Shown here piece by piece: positions 31,287 to 40,922 of a DNA stretch of 64,000 nucleotides. The notes beneath the pieces are model-generated. The model searched no databases, was not told where the DNA came from, and worked only from the letters and a program-made list of their open reading frames with translations. Positions within the stretch are counted from its first letter, which is position 1; each line of letters starts with the position of its first letter. This stretch comes from Pogonophryne albipinna. Lineage: Eukaryota; Chordata; Actinopteri; Perciformes; Artedidraconidae. Both the position numbers and the translations under genes were made by a program. The DNA is taken from the NCBI GenBank assembly GCA_028583405.1, contig CM053264.1, forward strand, positions 8,064,530 through 8,128,529. The letters run 5' to 3'.

Positions 31287-33080
31287 ATGGAAAAGTTCAG
31301 CAAGATGGGAGTGAAGCAGGAAAGTAGTGATGGAGAGGAAGATGGAACATGCGGGTGGTCGAAGGACATGAGTGGGGAGTTCAGGAGTGCACGGGAGGCG
31401 AGAGAGCACCTGAGAGAGTCGGCGGTGAAGATGGTATTCCCGCCGTCTTCAGCGGCATTTCGCGCCATTTCCAAGCTGGATGTAAACAACAATGGCGGCG
31501 CCCATCAACCAGTAGCAGCCGCCGCGTCCGTGAAAACACCCAAATACTCGGGTAAGGCAGACTGGGTGGCTTTCCATGCCCAATTTGAACTACTTGCACA
31601 TGCCGGGGGTTGGTCGATAGAGACTAAAGCACTACAGCTAGCTTTGTGCCTCACAGACGAGGCTCTTTCATGTCTGCTACTACTTAGCCTTGAGGACCGA
31701 CACAGCTATGAAGCGTTAGCGGGGGCTTTGAAGAGGCGGTTTGGACAGTGTTTCCCGCCAGAGCTGCTCCGGAACGAATTGAGTAACCGCTGTAGGAAGT
31801 CTGGAGAGACGCTGCGTGCGTTGGCTAATGACGTGGAGAGCCTGACGCGGCGGGCATATGCACACATGTCACCCGGAGTGCAGAGTGAGCTGGCACGTGA
31901 TCAATTCATCAGGGCTCTCCTCCCTGCGGACTTGAGGGTTGGGGTACAGCTGCAGCATCCACAGTCCTTGCAGGCGGCCTTGGAGATGGCTGTGGAGAGA
32001 GAGATTGTGTGGAGTGTAGCGGCGAGGAGCAACGGAGGGCCGGTACCACCGGCTGTGAGGAGCTGCAGAGAGGAGGAGAAGCCTGTATGGGTTACCGAAA
32101 TGACTGAAAGTGTTCAAGTTTTATTAGAGGAGAAAATGAGGGAGATGGAAGCAGCTGTCAATGCAGAGAGGGAACTGTGGCGGCAACAGGAGGCTAGACT
32201 CAAAGCGGAGCTGGCCTCTCTTGAGCGAGATCTCCAGGAGAGTAAAGAGAAGGAGAGCCTTGTGGCCTCTCTGGAGAAGTGCCTCCAAGAGGGCAAAGAG
32301 AGAGAAAGGAGCCTGGTGGAGGAGGGTGCCAAGAGGGAGGCGCAGTTGAAAGAGCTGCTCAGGAGCCTGGAAGCCGAGGAGCGTCTGACGAACCAGCTGT
32401 CCCAGCTCAACGGCAGCATCGCAGACTACCAGCAGGAGGCGGCGGACAACCGGGAGCACTTGGCCGAGCTGCAGCGGGAGGTGGAGCGGTTGGCGAGGGA
32501 GCGGGCCGAGTTGGAGGCTGAGGCGCAGAGCGAGAGCGACCGGGCCGCCAGGCTGGAGGAGGACATGAGGCAAGCACAGAGAGAGAGAGCAGAAGCAGAG
32601 TCTGGTAAGCAGAGGGAGCTGGAGCAGCAGCTGAGGTCCGCTCAGAGGGTCAGGGAAGGCAGCCAGAGCAGAGCGCAGCAGCTGGAGGAGCTGCTGAGGG
32701 AGAAGCAGCTGGAGGTCCCGCAGCTGCAGAGGGACTGCATCAAGTACCAGGAGAGGATCAGCGAGATGGGTAGAGACGCTAAGGCGCTGCAGCAAGGTTA
32801 CAACGAGCTCCAGAATAAGCTAGAACAATCCCAACTGGAGACTTCGAAAACTCTAGAAGACCTGAAAAGGACAGAAGCAGAGTTGGATACCTGTAAATCT
32901 CAGCTGGATGAGGCCCAGAAGCAGGCAAGCGTAGCTATAGCGGAGAGGAGTACCATGGAGCAGAACGCCCAACACAGAGAGGCCTCGATGAAGACAGAGG
33001 CGGAGCAGACCCTGGACTCTGTGAGGTTCAGACTCGGAGGTGAACTGAACTGGACGAGGTGGACAGAAGCGGAACTATGA
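31287..33080 (+). CDS. Chimeric Gag / giantin-like coiled-coil protein (597 codons)
   Basis: I place the start at the ATG at 31287; the frame is open upstream only by using a GTG inside the LTR. Residues about 86-240 are a retrotransposon capsid-type Gag (KYSGKADWVAF..., SLEDRHSYEALAGALKRRF, ARDQFIRALLPADLR). No zinc knuckle follows. From about residue 270 the protein is almost continuous coiled coil, rich in E, R, Q and L. Residues about 369-580 match my memory of the Golgi tether giantin (GOLGB1), for example QLNGSIADYQQ, LLREKQLEVPQLQRDC, IKYQERIS and QLDEAQKQA. The frame then runs into the integrase remnant out of register and stops. Coding GC content is clearly above the flanks. Likely a fusion made by read-through and reverse transcription of a spliced host mRNA. 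Function, if any, unknown. Confidence 0.85.
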   Translation: MEKFSKMGVKQESSDGEEDGTCGWSKDMSGEFRSAREAREHLRESAVKMVFPPSSAAFRAISKLDVNNNGGAHQPVAAAASVKTPKYSGKADWVAFHAQFELLAHAGGWSIETKALQLALCLTDEALSCLLLLSLEDRHSYEALAGALKRRFGQCFPPELLRNELSNRCRKSGETLRALANDVESLTRRAYAHMSPGVQSELARDQFIRALLPADLRVGVQLQHPQSLQAALEMAVEREIVWSVAARSNGGPVPPAVRSCREEEKPVWVTEMTESVQVLLEEKMREMEAAVNAERELWRQQEARLKAELASLERDLQESKEKESLVASLEKCLQEGKERERSLVEEGAKREAQLKELLRSLEAEERLTNQLSQLNGSIADYQQEAADNREHLAELQREVERLARERAELEAEAQSESDRAARLEEDMRQAQRERAEAESGKQRELEQQLRSAQRVREGSQSRAQQLEELLREKQLEVPQLQRDCIKYQERISEMGRDAKALQQGYNELQNKLEQSQLETSKTLEDLKRTEAELDTCKSQLDEAQKQASVAIAERSTMEQNAQHREASMKTEAEQTLDSVRFRLGGELNWTRWTEAEL

Positions 33081-33408
33081 CACCAGGACAAGAGGGTAGC
33101 ATTTCCGGGCCGGGGAGCTGGTCTGGGTCTACAGTCCACAACGGAAGAAAGGCCGGTGCCCAAAACTGGACAGCCAGTGGGTTGGTCCCTGCAGAGTACT
33201 GGAGAGGGTGGGGGTAGTGGTCTACAGGGTGCAGCTGCCACCAAAGGGGAGAAAAGTTGGGCTCCACAGAGACAGGTTGGCTCCGTACAGAGGAGTCGCT
33301 TCCCCACAGGCCCAAGGAACACCGTCAACCCCTGTCCTCCTGACCCCAGTCCCCCTGCCGAGAAGGCAGTCACGACCCCCGGGTCGTTTCAGAGACTTTG
33401 TTTGGTAG
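33055..33408 (+). pseudogene. C-terminal remnant of Gypsy integrase
   Basis: In a frame different from the upstream ORF, the translation reads KRNYDTRTRG, a stop, then HFRAGELVWVYSP, KLDSQWVGPCRVLERVG, VVYRVQLPPKGRKVGLHRDRL and a proline-rich end with stop TAG at 33406-33408. The GPC-R-V stretch corresponds to the GPY/F module after the integrase core in Gypsy elements. It is all that remains of pol and marks the 3' edge of the captured segment, within about 33030-33060. Confidence 0.85.
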
Positions 33409-33586
33409 TAAAGTTTATAGTGAGACCCCTCGGTTCCTGTAGAGGGCAAGAATGCGCCCTGGTCTCACTGGAAGGGATGGTAGTCCACCCAGACCTTCCT
33501 AGTCAAAGTACAGTGTGTAGTTATAGTGTTTGTGCTGAGTTTTATTTGTTCCTCGTGGGCGAGGAACTTTGTAGTGGGGGGGGTAG

Positions 33587-33886
33587 TGTAGCGACCCTGT
33601 ATAGGATGCTGAGGGTGTCACTCAGGCATCCCCCGTCTCTCTGCCAATCATAGAGCTGCACAGTGATGCTGGTTGAGGTGCGGGCCTGTGGTTGGGGGAG
33701 CAGACGGGGGAGGGCGGGAAGTTGTGACGTAGACACTGATATATATAGGGGTATGTGTGGGAGTTAGTGTTAGTGTGAGGTTGAACCCACAAGCTGTACA
33801 TGAACCTGTGATCATCTGTAAAGAAGAAGAGTTATTAAAGCCTAATAACTAGAAGCCTGTTTCCGACTCCCTTTGTGATCGTTACA
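33587..33886 (+). repeat. 3' LTR (300 bp)
   Basis: TGTAGCGACCCTG to GATCGTTACA. It contains a CCAAT-like box (GCCAATCAT), a TGACGT motif, TATATATA and, near the end, ATTAAAG. It is the complete version of the LTR. Preceded by a G-rich polypurine tract. Confidence 0.92.
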
Positions 33887-34598
33887 ATATCCATAAAGAA
33901 AAAATAAATCTGTTTACAGTTCTGTTGGGTGTTGAGAGATGTATCCATAGATCTCTTCATTTTGCTCTCAAAGTGCACCAGATTGATGCTTTTAACTTCA
34001 ATATTTAAAAAACAATCTTCCCGGCGGGGGAGCCCCCGGACCCTCCTAGAGGACATTAGGTCACACACCACCTGTAGAAATAGCACTTTACCCCTGCTTA
34101 CACCTATATGCCGTGAGCTGATTATCGAGCCTTCATTGTAACAGTCGCTGATATACTGTGTATTTGCGTGGGGAGTGTTGCAGTAGAAAATTCCACTGTA
34201 GCGCCCGGTACATTAATGGGAAACCCTCAATGTTTGAGCACCCTCTATGAAAATCTGGCGCTGCCACTGAGCCTGCAACCCCGTTTTGAAGAAATGTGCA
34301 GTGCAAAACAGGCTCATTGCAGCCACTTTTTAAGACACACTTTTTTGCCAAATATCAGCATTTTCTTTCTTTTCATTTTTTTGCCCAGATTGCAAAGTAT
34401 TATAACTTATTGTTCTAGCAAAGGGATTGCACAATTGGATTATGTATTTATTTTTTTGAGCACTTATGGAGCATTGTTTTATTATCACTGTTCTAGTAAA
34501 GGGATTTTTTTATTTTTTGTAAAGGAATGCTCACGTTCATATTGATGTATTTGAATGAATGTTAACTTGGCCCATTACGTGACTATTTGTGTTGGGGG

Positions 34599-35314
34599 TA
34601 GGGATGCATACCGGTATCCGGTATTACCGAAATACCGGTTACTGGTGGCTACGGTATACCGTACCGAAATCAGATCCGGTTTCGATACTTTAAAAAAAAA
34701 AAAAAATGTTTTTTTTTTCTTTTAATAATTGTAAAAGTGAGTCAGTGGCCCGTGATGGCGGGTGTTATAAATTAGATTGCATAATCGTCATATTTTATGT
34801 ATTTTTCATTGTTTGTTCAATACTAGAAAGGTAAAAGTCCCATAAAAAGGACTGTGATGGGATTTGTTTTCTCTCACCAGTGAAGGTAAATGTTGATTTT
34901 AAAGATGAGATTTGTTGTGATCTCATGACCTTTATTCTATTATGTATTTGTTCTCTAGTCGAATCTCAGGTTTAACATTAATTATAACGGTGCTATAACG
35001 GTCTGTTTGCATTGACAAGATGTGCTATTCATGCGGCACACCTGATGGCGGGTGTTATAAAAGATATTCCATAATCGGTTTTCTTCATATTTTTTATGTA
35101 TCTTTCATTGTTTGTTCAGTACTAAAAGGTCCAAGAAGTCCCACAATTGAATTTAATATTCCTTTGACATGTTAACTATATCGTAAAGCGCTTCATGGGA
35201 GTAATTGTGGGATGATACATTTTCAAAGTATCACGATATGTATCGGTTGAGTATCGGTATCGTTCAGTGGTATCGATATCGGTATCGTAAAAAAGTCAAC
35301 GATATGCATCCCTA
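34599..35314. mobile_element. Non-autonomous hAT element, 716 bp, nested in backbone X1
   Basis: Ends TAGGGATGCAT and ATGCATCCCTA are perfect 11-bp inverted repeats. Flanked by the perfect 8-bp TSD GTTGGGGG (34591-34598 and 35315-35322). Subterminal parts are full of CCGGTAT/ATACCGG words in both orientations. Internally a segment of about 95 bp starting GATGGCGGGTGTTATAAA is present twice in direct orientation (about 34755-34840 and 35045-35145). No ORF of note. Confidence 0.93.
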
Positions 35315-35376
35315 GTTGGGGGGGTCCCGACTCTCTCCAAAGGGGGGGCCTGATAGAAAAAGTTTGAGAACCACTG

Positions 35377-35790
35377 CTGTATGTACTAACATTTGCTGTT
35401 TGCTTATTGAAGTCTGTTTCCGTGGTTGGAGCAAAAAGTAAACGGCTAAAGGCAGGATGAAGACTTGCAACAGTTATTATCCTGAGCTGGAGCCAGAAAT
35501 AAACTGGTTGTTGTTCACTGAGTGGTACCTGGTGCTGCAATCCGCCGCTGCCTCCTGCATCACACAGAATTAAAAAGCACTCAAAAGCACAACTGGCTAA
35601 AATGGAGAAGCAATCACACCCAGAAAACAACTCTCCATTGTGAGCAGATTATGCAACCCTACAGTACATTATGTGCTCAACACAACATGTCCAACATACG
35701 GAAAGCAATTTACAGAAGAAATGCATAAAGCTGCAGCACAGTATCCCTAGTAAAGATGCTTTAAATGAAATGTTATAGTCACACAGATCA
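35377..35790. other. Non-coding stretch
   Basis: No recognised feature between the end of repeat X1 and the outer hAT element. Confidence 0.5.
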
Positions 35791-36349
35791 CACTAAATCG
35801 GGTGGGGAACTTCCGGCCCCCAGGCCGAATACGGCCCGCGAGACAATTTGATACGGCCCTCGAGGTAACAGTAACACACGCAAAAAAGAAAAAAATCTAG
35901 ACCACAAAAGAATTAAACAAGCGAGTGCCTGTTTTTCCTGGTCAAGGTCAGGGTCCTTGAACACAACACGAGCATAACGTGTCATCACATGGTATATGTC
36001 TTGTCCGATAGGGGTTTAGAGCCATGGATGTATAATAAGAATTATATTATATTATATAAGAAATTTAGAGCTGACGGAGAGCATCAGAACGCAATACCCA
36101 TAAGGAGCCGTACACATGCTGCAGTTTCTGCGTGGCTGTGTCTTTAGTTGAAAGCCCAGTGGCGATCTGTTCATCTGTCATACTGAGCATACAGTCAATA
36201 ACTTTGTTGTTATTAGCATCTGGTTAGCTAGCTATGCTAACGAATATAAGAAGCTTTTTCTCCAACCAGTGAGGTAAAGGCACATCTTTATATGATCATT
36301 ATAGTTATAAAAAAATAAGAGAATAAAGTAAACAGGTATAAAATACTAT

Positions 36350-36648
36350 GGCCCTTTCTCATTTCTCTAACTCCCCTCCTCGACTCCCCTCCTCGACTCC
36401 TATCCTCGATACTTAGTCCCGCCCACAGGAGATGTGAGCCGAGGAGGGGAACCGAGGAGAGAGGAGGGGAAGCAGCAGGCGGTTAGAGAAATGAGAACTC
36501 CTCTCCTCTGAGCGGTCATTTTAAAGAGACGTCCATTAATGATGACAGGAGGCACAGCAGCCCTCTATCTGATGGACAGATGTGTTCATGACCACTTTGA
36601 TTCATTCACAGTGCGGAATAATGAGACAATAACAGGCTACAGATGCGG

Positions 36649-36682
<34 letters not shown>

Positions 36683-37473
36683 GTATATATTTATATACAT
36701 ATATATACGATTTCAGAATCAAACAGAGCACTCTCATATTAACGTAACACTATCAGAGACTGGATATATCCCCCCCCCCCTCTCTGGTCGCTACAATTAG
36801 GAAAATAAATGACGGACCAAAAGTTTTATTTACAAGTATTAAAAGTAAGCAGAGGACACCAAACCAACTGAGACCTGTCTGTCCGCTGCATCTACACACA
36901 CACTGTACCAAACACACACACGCACCTACAGCTAACAGCCTAACAGCCGTTGTGTATTTTATTATGTGAAGCACTAAATGGTTTTAGAAAAATATGGACT
37001 CTTTGTTTGTAGATATCTACTAAACTACAGCAAATAAAGAGAGTAGGCCTGTTATACTGAGTGATATATATTATACACACTGCTCTGCTTTCTGCACGGA
37101 CCTCACAGCTGTTCTCTCTGGAAACATCGCGTCGCGATGAGAGCAGTTAATAAAATAATATCCAGGGGATGCATGCAGAGCTGTCATTGGCTGAGATCAG
37201 TCCGGCCGTGCGTCACGACTCTTTGAAACATCTCTGTTGCCGGAAATGCATCCACGAAGGAGCCGTGGAGGACCGTGGAGGACCCATCAGTGTATCCTCG
37301 GTTAGAGCTCCTCCAGAGAGCCTCCTCGATGCTCGATGCTCGGTCCTCGAAGTGCATTTAGAGAAATGAGATGTCCTTCAACATGGCGCGCTGAAATTCA
37401 TTTCCGGGTCACGATCGGAGGACCGAGGAGTCGAGGAGTCGAGGAGGGGGATTTGATGAAATGAGAAAGGGCC
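36350..37473. mobile_element. TIR element, Harbinger-like, about 1.1 kb
   Basis: Starts GGCCCTTTCTCATTTC and ends GAAATGAGAAAGGGCC, a perfect 16-bp inverted repeat, with repeated CTCCTCGACTCC / GGAGTCGAGGAG words inside each end. The related repeat copy near 30951 lacks it and shows a single TAT where this copy has TAT on both sides, so the duplication is 3 bp. A 3-bp TSD with GGCC-type ends suggests PIF/Harbinger. No transposase is encoded. Internal simple repeats: (CA)n/(TA)n at 36651-36708. Confidence 0.8.
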
Positions 37474-37800
37474 TATATGACCAGGGCTGCACATAACTGG
37501 TGCGCAGGTGCGCATGCGCACCTACGCCAAAAAAAGAGCACCGGGTCATTTGAAAAAAGGCGCATTTGCGTACCAACATTGAGAGAGAGGGAGAGAGAGA
37601 AGGGAGAAGAGAAAAGAGAGGAGAGAGAAGAGAGGAGCGAGAAGAGAGGAGAGAGAGAGAAAGATATTTGCGAGTTGCATATGAACTCAGGGCCGGCCCG
37701 TAGCACTGGCGTTATAGATGTTCGCCTAGGGCGCCAGATCTGTGGAGGCGCTGCGCTGGCAGCTCTGGGAGGGAAAAAAACATTTTTGACCGTTGGGGCT

Positions 37801-38194
37801 TGTGATGCCCCTGTGGGTTCATCAGTAGAGAGGAGGTGGCTGTGCTGTGGTGATTGGTGATTGCAGTAACTCAGGGCACCTGGGTCTGGTGTCCTGCAGC
37901 TATTTAACGCCTCTCTGCTCCTCTCTGTTCTCTCTCTGCTTCTCCCTGCAGGCACACCGGTTTTGTTGAGTATAGTAGGAGTTTCTTCAGTTGCTTTACT
38001 TTGTGCACTTCAACACTCTCACACACATACATGTCCATACAATCCTCACCCTGCATTTACATTACTGATACCACTGACATCCACACCTCATACTTTACTG
38101 GATTTGATTTGTTTGTCTTAAATAAACACCGTTACCTACCCGTTGACATGTTGTGTCTCCTTTTTGTTGTGGCCTTTTGAGCCAGGTCGCAACA
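37801..38194 (+). repeat. 5' LTR (394 bp)
   Basis: TGTGATGCCCC to GGTCGCAACA. Contains a TATTTAA box in GCAGCTATTTAACGCC (about 37898), a CT-rich tract, and AAATAAAC as likely polyadenylation signal near 38130. Confidence 0.95.
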
Positions 38195-38196
38195 AA

Positions 38197-38209
38197 TGGG
38201 GGCTCGTCC
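38197..38209 (+). other. Primer-binding site, tRNA-Pro type
   Basis: TGGGGGCTCGTCC lies two bases after the 5' LTR. This 13-mer equals the start of the proline-tRNA primer-binding site known from gamma-type retroviruses; the following bases diverge. Confidence 0.8.
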
Positions 38210-38762
38210 AACGGGTTATTTGTTTAAAAAGTTTGTGTAGTGCTCAGAGCACATGGTGTCATTGAGCAGCTGATTCATTGTTGTGGTCCAGCTGTGTGCT
38301 GGCTTGTCGCTGCTATTTGGGGGACACATCATGTCTTTTGGGTTTTAGGAGGCTGTAGTGTTTGACATGTCGTCAGGTTTTGTGTGCCAATCAGAAGGTA
38401 AGATGTTGCTGTTTGTTACGCTTTTGTAAAAGAGATTTTCCCCGCTAGGCTTAAGTGGCGTTTCCCCTTGGGTTGCGTCTGTTTTTTTTTGTTTTCATAG
38501 TGTTGTGGCGACGTGGTTAGTGTCAGCTGTTTTCGGACAGCTGTCTCGGGGGCACGTCCGCATGAGTTCTTGGTGTTACCTGCGTGCAGGTCGCTCCATA
38601 ACTCCGCCGGGTTCCAGTGCGTAATTACCCACCGCAAGCCACATGAAGACTAGGTGAGATTAGGAAGATTTTGTTTCGGCAGTTAGGGGGAAATTCTCTG
38701 TTTGGTTCATTTTATGCCCATGCGTGTTGGCAGTTTAGTACTTTGCTTTCTGATTGGTTATT

Positions 38763-40922
38763 ATGACTTCTTTGTCAGCGTTTGTGGATGCGCCCTCAGT
38801 GTCTTTCTTAGATGATTGCCAGAAGGCGCAGTTGGTCGAAATAGCAAAGCACTATGACATTGCTGTTGTGGGGAGCAAGCGGAAACATGACATTAAAACT
38901 GTCATCGTGTCATCTTTGTTTAAGCAGGGGGTGTTGCAGAAGAGTGAGTCTGGTGCGGCAGGGTTCGTACCGGTAGTGGTTCAGACAGCTGGTTTGACGT
39001 TCGAGCAGCAAAAGGAGCTTTTGGCCATGCAGTTTGAACAGGAGAAGTTGCAGTTGGAGTTGAGGTTGGAGCAGGAGAAGTTGCAGTTGGAGATGAGGGG
39101 TCAGCAGCAGGAGGTAGAGAAGCGTTTAGAGGTGGAGAAGGTGCTGGAGGTGGAAAAGATGAAATGTGAGGTGGAACATGCTAGATTACGGCTGATTGGA
39201 GAGGGCAAGCTTTCTCTGGTGGAGGATGGTTCTGATAGGTCGGCATCAGGTAGTGGCGATATTATTTCTTACTTGCGGTTAGTGCCAAAGTTCAATGAGC
39301 GTGACCCTGACATTTTTTTTACTCTATTTGAACGCATAGCAAAGGCAAGAAACTGGTCAGATTCGGACAAAGTGCTGTTACTTCAGTGTGTACTCACTGG
39401 GCGAGCACAGGAGGCCTATTCAGCTGTTTGTGGCGAAAATGCTTTGGACTATGCCAGAGTAAAATCAGCGGTGTTAAAATCATACGAACTTGTTCCTGAA
39501 GCGTATCGTCAAAAGTTCCGAAGTTGGGTCAAGGGGGATAAGCAGACACATGTGGAGTTTATCCGTGATTTGACTTCTAATTTTCAGCGCTGGTGTGCGG
39601 CAGCAAAGGTTGACAGTTTTGACGGTCTTTGTGAACTCATTGTATTGGAACAATTTAAAGATGTTATCCCTCAGCGTGTGGCCACTTATGTAAATGAGCA
39701 GAAACCTTCCACCGCGCTCAGAGCTGCTGAATTAGCAGATGATTTTGTGTTGACACATAAGGACAGTTTTACAGAGAAGTGGTCTAGGGGTGATTGGAGA
39801 CGTGGAGAAGATGGTGGCTATTCCCGCGGTGGTGCAAAGTTCTCACCAGGCTCCTCCCGTAGATTTGCAGGTCCAGGGCGATCCGAGGGCGCCAGAGTGG
39901 GCCAATGTCATTATTGCCGAGAAGAGGGTCATTGGAAGGAGCGGTGTCCGTTGCTGGAACTTGAGGGGAAGCCTCGTTCTTCATCACATGCTCCAGCCAT
40001 GTGTTGTTCTGCCGTTTTGGTTAAAAAGCCGCAGAGTGTAAGATCGGGCATGGTGCCTGTTAAGAAGCTGGTTTGTGCCGACTTGGAGGTGGGTTCTGTT
40101 TTTGAGCCGTTCATAACGGAAGCCGTTGTATCGATGGTCGGTAGTGACAAGTATGTTCCGATTAAGGTGTTGCGTGACACAGCAGCTAGATACTCATTTA
40201 TTGTTGAGTCAGTGTTGCCTTTTTCGTCAGAGACAGAAACAGGGGATTTTGTACTGATGAGGGGCATGGAGATGGGCTTGATTCCTGTGCAACGTCATAC
40301 AGTAGTGCTGGATTGTGAGCTGGTACGGGGAGTTGTGTCTATCGGCGTGCGTCCCGCGTTGCCACTTGATGGGGTACAGATGATTTTGGGCAACGATCTA
40401 GCTGGTAGTGCTGTGTGGGCGGGTGTGCCACCGCCTGTGGTGGTTTCCAGGCCGTTGGCATCTGTAGAGCCAGATGAGAGCGGTTTGCAATTTCCAAGTG
40501 TGTCTCCAGTTTATACTGTTACGCGTGCGCAGAGCCGTAGGATGTCGACTGACCTACCTGTTTCGGAGTCTGGAAAATGTGGTCCAGCACGGTCCTTTGA
40601 CTTTGAGATCGAGACAAAGAAGAAGGAGAAGAAAGAGAGGAAACCCTGCAAAGCGAAGAAGAGGAGGCCGAAGAAGAGGAGGCCGAAGAAGAGGAGGCCG
40701 AAGGAGGTCGGCGCGCCCAAGAGGCCGATGAGCGCCTACATGCTGTGGCTCAACGCCAGCCAACCCAAGGAGGAGTGGGACAGTGGCGGAGGAGGAGCGT
40801 CCTCCAGTCCTAAGAAGGAAATTAAAAAAGCTGGAATTAAGAAGGATATTGGGTTGTCGTGGATCCCTTTGGGGACCCGTCTTAAGGGGGGGGCTGTGAT
40901 GCCCCTGTGGGTTCATCAGTAG
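38763..40922 (+). CDS. Chimeric Gag-protease-SSRP1 protein (719 codons, intact)
   Basis: Start chosen at ATG 38763; the frame continues upstream only to a TTG. Residues about 80-145 form a charged coiled coil with repeated EQEKLQLE. Residues about 166-332 are a SCAN-like capsid domain (KFNERDPDIFFTLFERIA, HVEFIRDLTSNFQRW). A CCHC zinc knuckle (CHYCREEGHWKERC) is at about 381-394. A retropepsin-like region follows: VLRDTAARYSFI, where the usual DTG/DSG catalytic triplet reads DTA, and MILGNDLAG. From residue 610 the sequence switches to pieces recalled from SSRP1: RSFDFEIET, a basic linker with a 15-bp unit repeated three times (40656-40700), APKRPMSAYMLWLNAS (start of the HMG box), KEEWD and a Ser/Gly-Lys tail. 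Most of the HMG box is skipped. The stop lies in the 3' LTR. Being intact and young, it may be expressed. Confidence 0.9.
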   Translation: MTSLSAFVDAPSVSFLDDCQKAQLVEIAKHYDIAVVGSKRKHDIKTVIVSSLFKQGVLQKSESGAAGFVPVVVQTAGLTFEQQKELLAMQFEQEKLQLELRLEQEKLQLEMRGQQQEVEKRLEVEKVLEVEKMKCEVEHARLRLIGEGKLSLVEDGSDRSASGSGDIISYLRLVPKFNERDPDIFFTLFERIAKARNWSDSDKVLLLQCVLTGRAQEAYSAVCGENALDYARVKSAVLKSYELVPEAYRQKFRSWVKGDKQTHVEFIRDLTSNFQRWCAAAKVDSFDGLCELIVLEQFKDVIPQRVATYVNEQKPSTALRAAELADDFVLTHKDSFTEKWSRGDWRRGEDGGYSRGGAKFSPGSSRRFAGPGRSEGARVGQCHYCREEGHWKERCPLLELEGKPRSSSHAPAMCCSAVLVKKPQSVRSGMVPVKKLVCADLEVGSVFEPFITEAVVSMVGSDKYVPIKVLRDTAARYSFIVESVLPFSSETETGDFVLMRGMEMGLIPVQRHTVVLDCELVRGVVSIGVRPALPLDGVQMILGNDLAGSAVWAGVPPPVVVSRPLASVEPDESGLQFPSVSPVYTVTRAQSRRMSTDLPVSESGKCGPARSFDFEIETKKKEKKERKPCKAKKRRPKKRRPKKRRPKEVGAPKRPMSAYMLWLNASQPKEEWDSGGGGASSSPKKEIKKAGIKKDIGLSWIPLGTRLKGGAVMPLWVHQ
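40884..40894 (+). other. Polypurine tract
   Basis: AAGGGGGGGGC immediately before the 3' LTR, expected as plus-strand primer in reverse transcription. Confidence 0.8.

Larger units (their letters stand above)
31005..33886 (+). mobile_element. Gypsy-like LTR retrotransposon with captured giantin-like coding sequence
   Basis: Order: 5' LTR, primer-binding region, gag ORF fused to a long coiled coil, C-terminal scrap of integrase, G-rich polypurine tract (about 33574-33586), 3' LTR. Flanked by a 4-bp repeat ATAT (31001-31004 and 33887-33890). The related repeat copy at 42418-42421 has a single ATAT with no insertion, an empty site that confirms both ends. Protease, reverse transcriptase, RNase H and the integrase core are absent; their place is taken by the coiled-coil region. 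The element is therefore non-autonomous and would need another element's enzymes to move. Confidence 0.9.

Noticed and set aside
32124..32795. 223-codon minus-strand ORF rich in Leu/Gln
   Set aside because: Antisense shadow of the GC-rich coiled-coil ORF; no domain and no independent signals.
30830..35376. A complete hAT element with CAGTGGKTCTCAAAC ends
   Set aside because: The two ends are inverted repeats, but the flanking 8 bp (AGTTATCT and CTGTATGT) do not match, and related sequence continues upstream of 30830. Kept only as a composite repeat.
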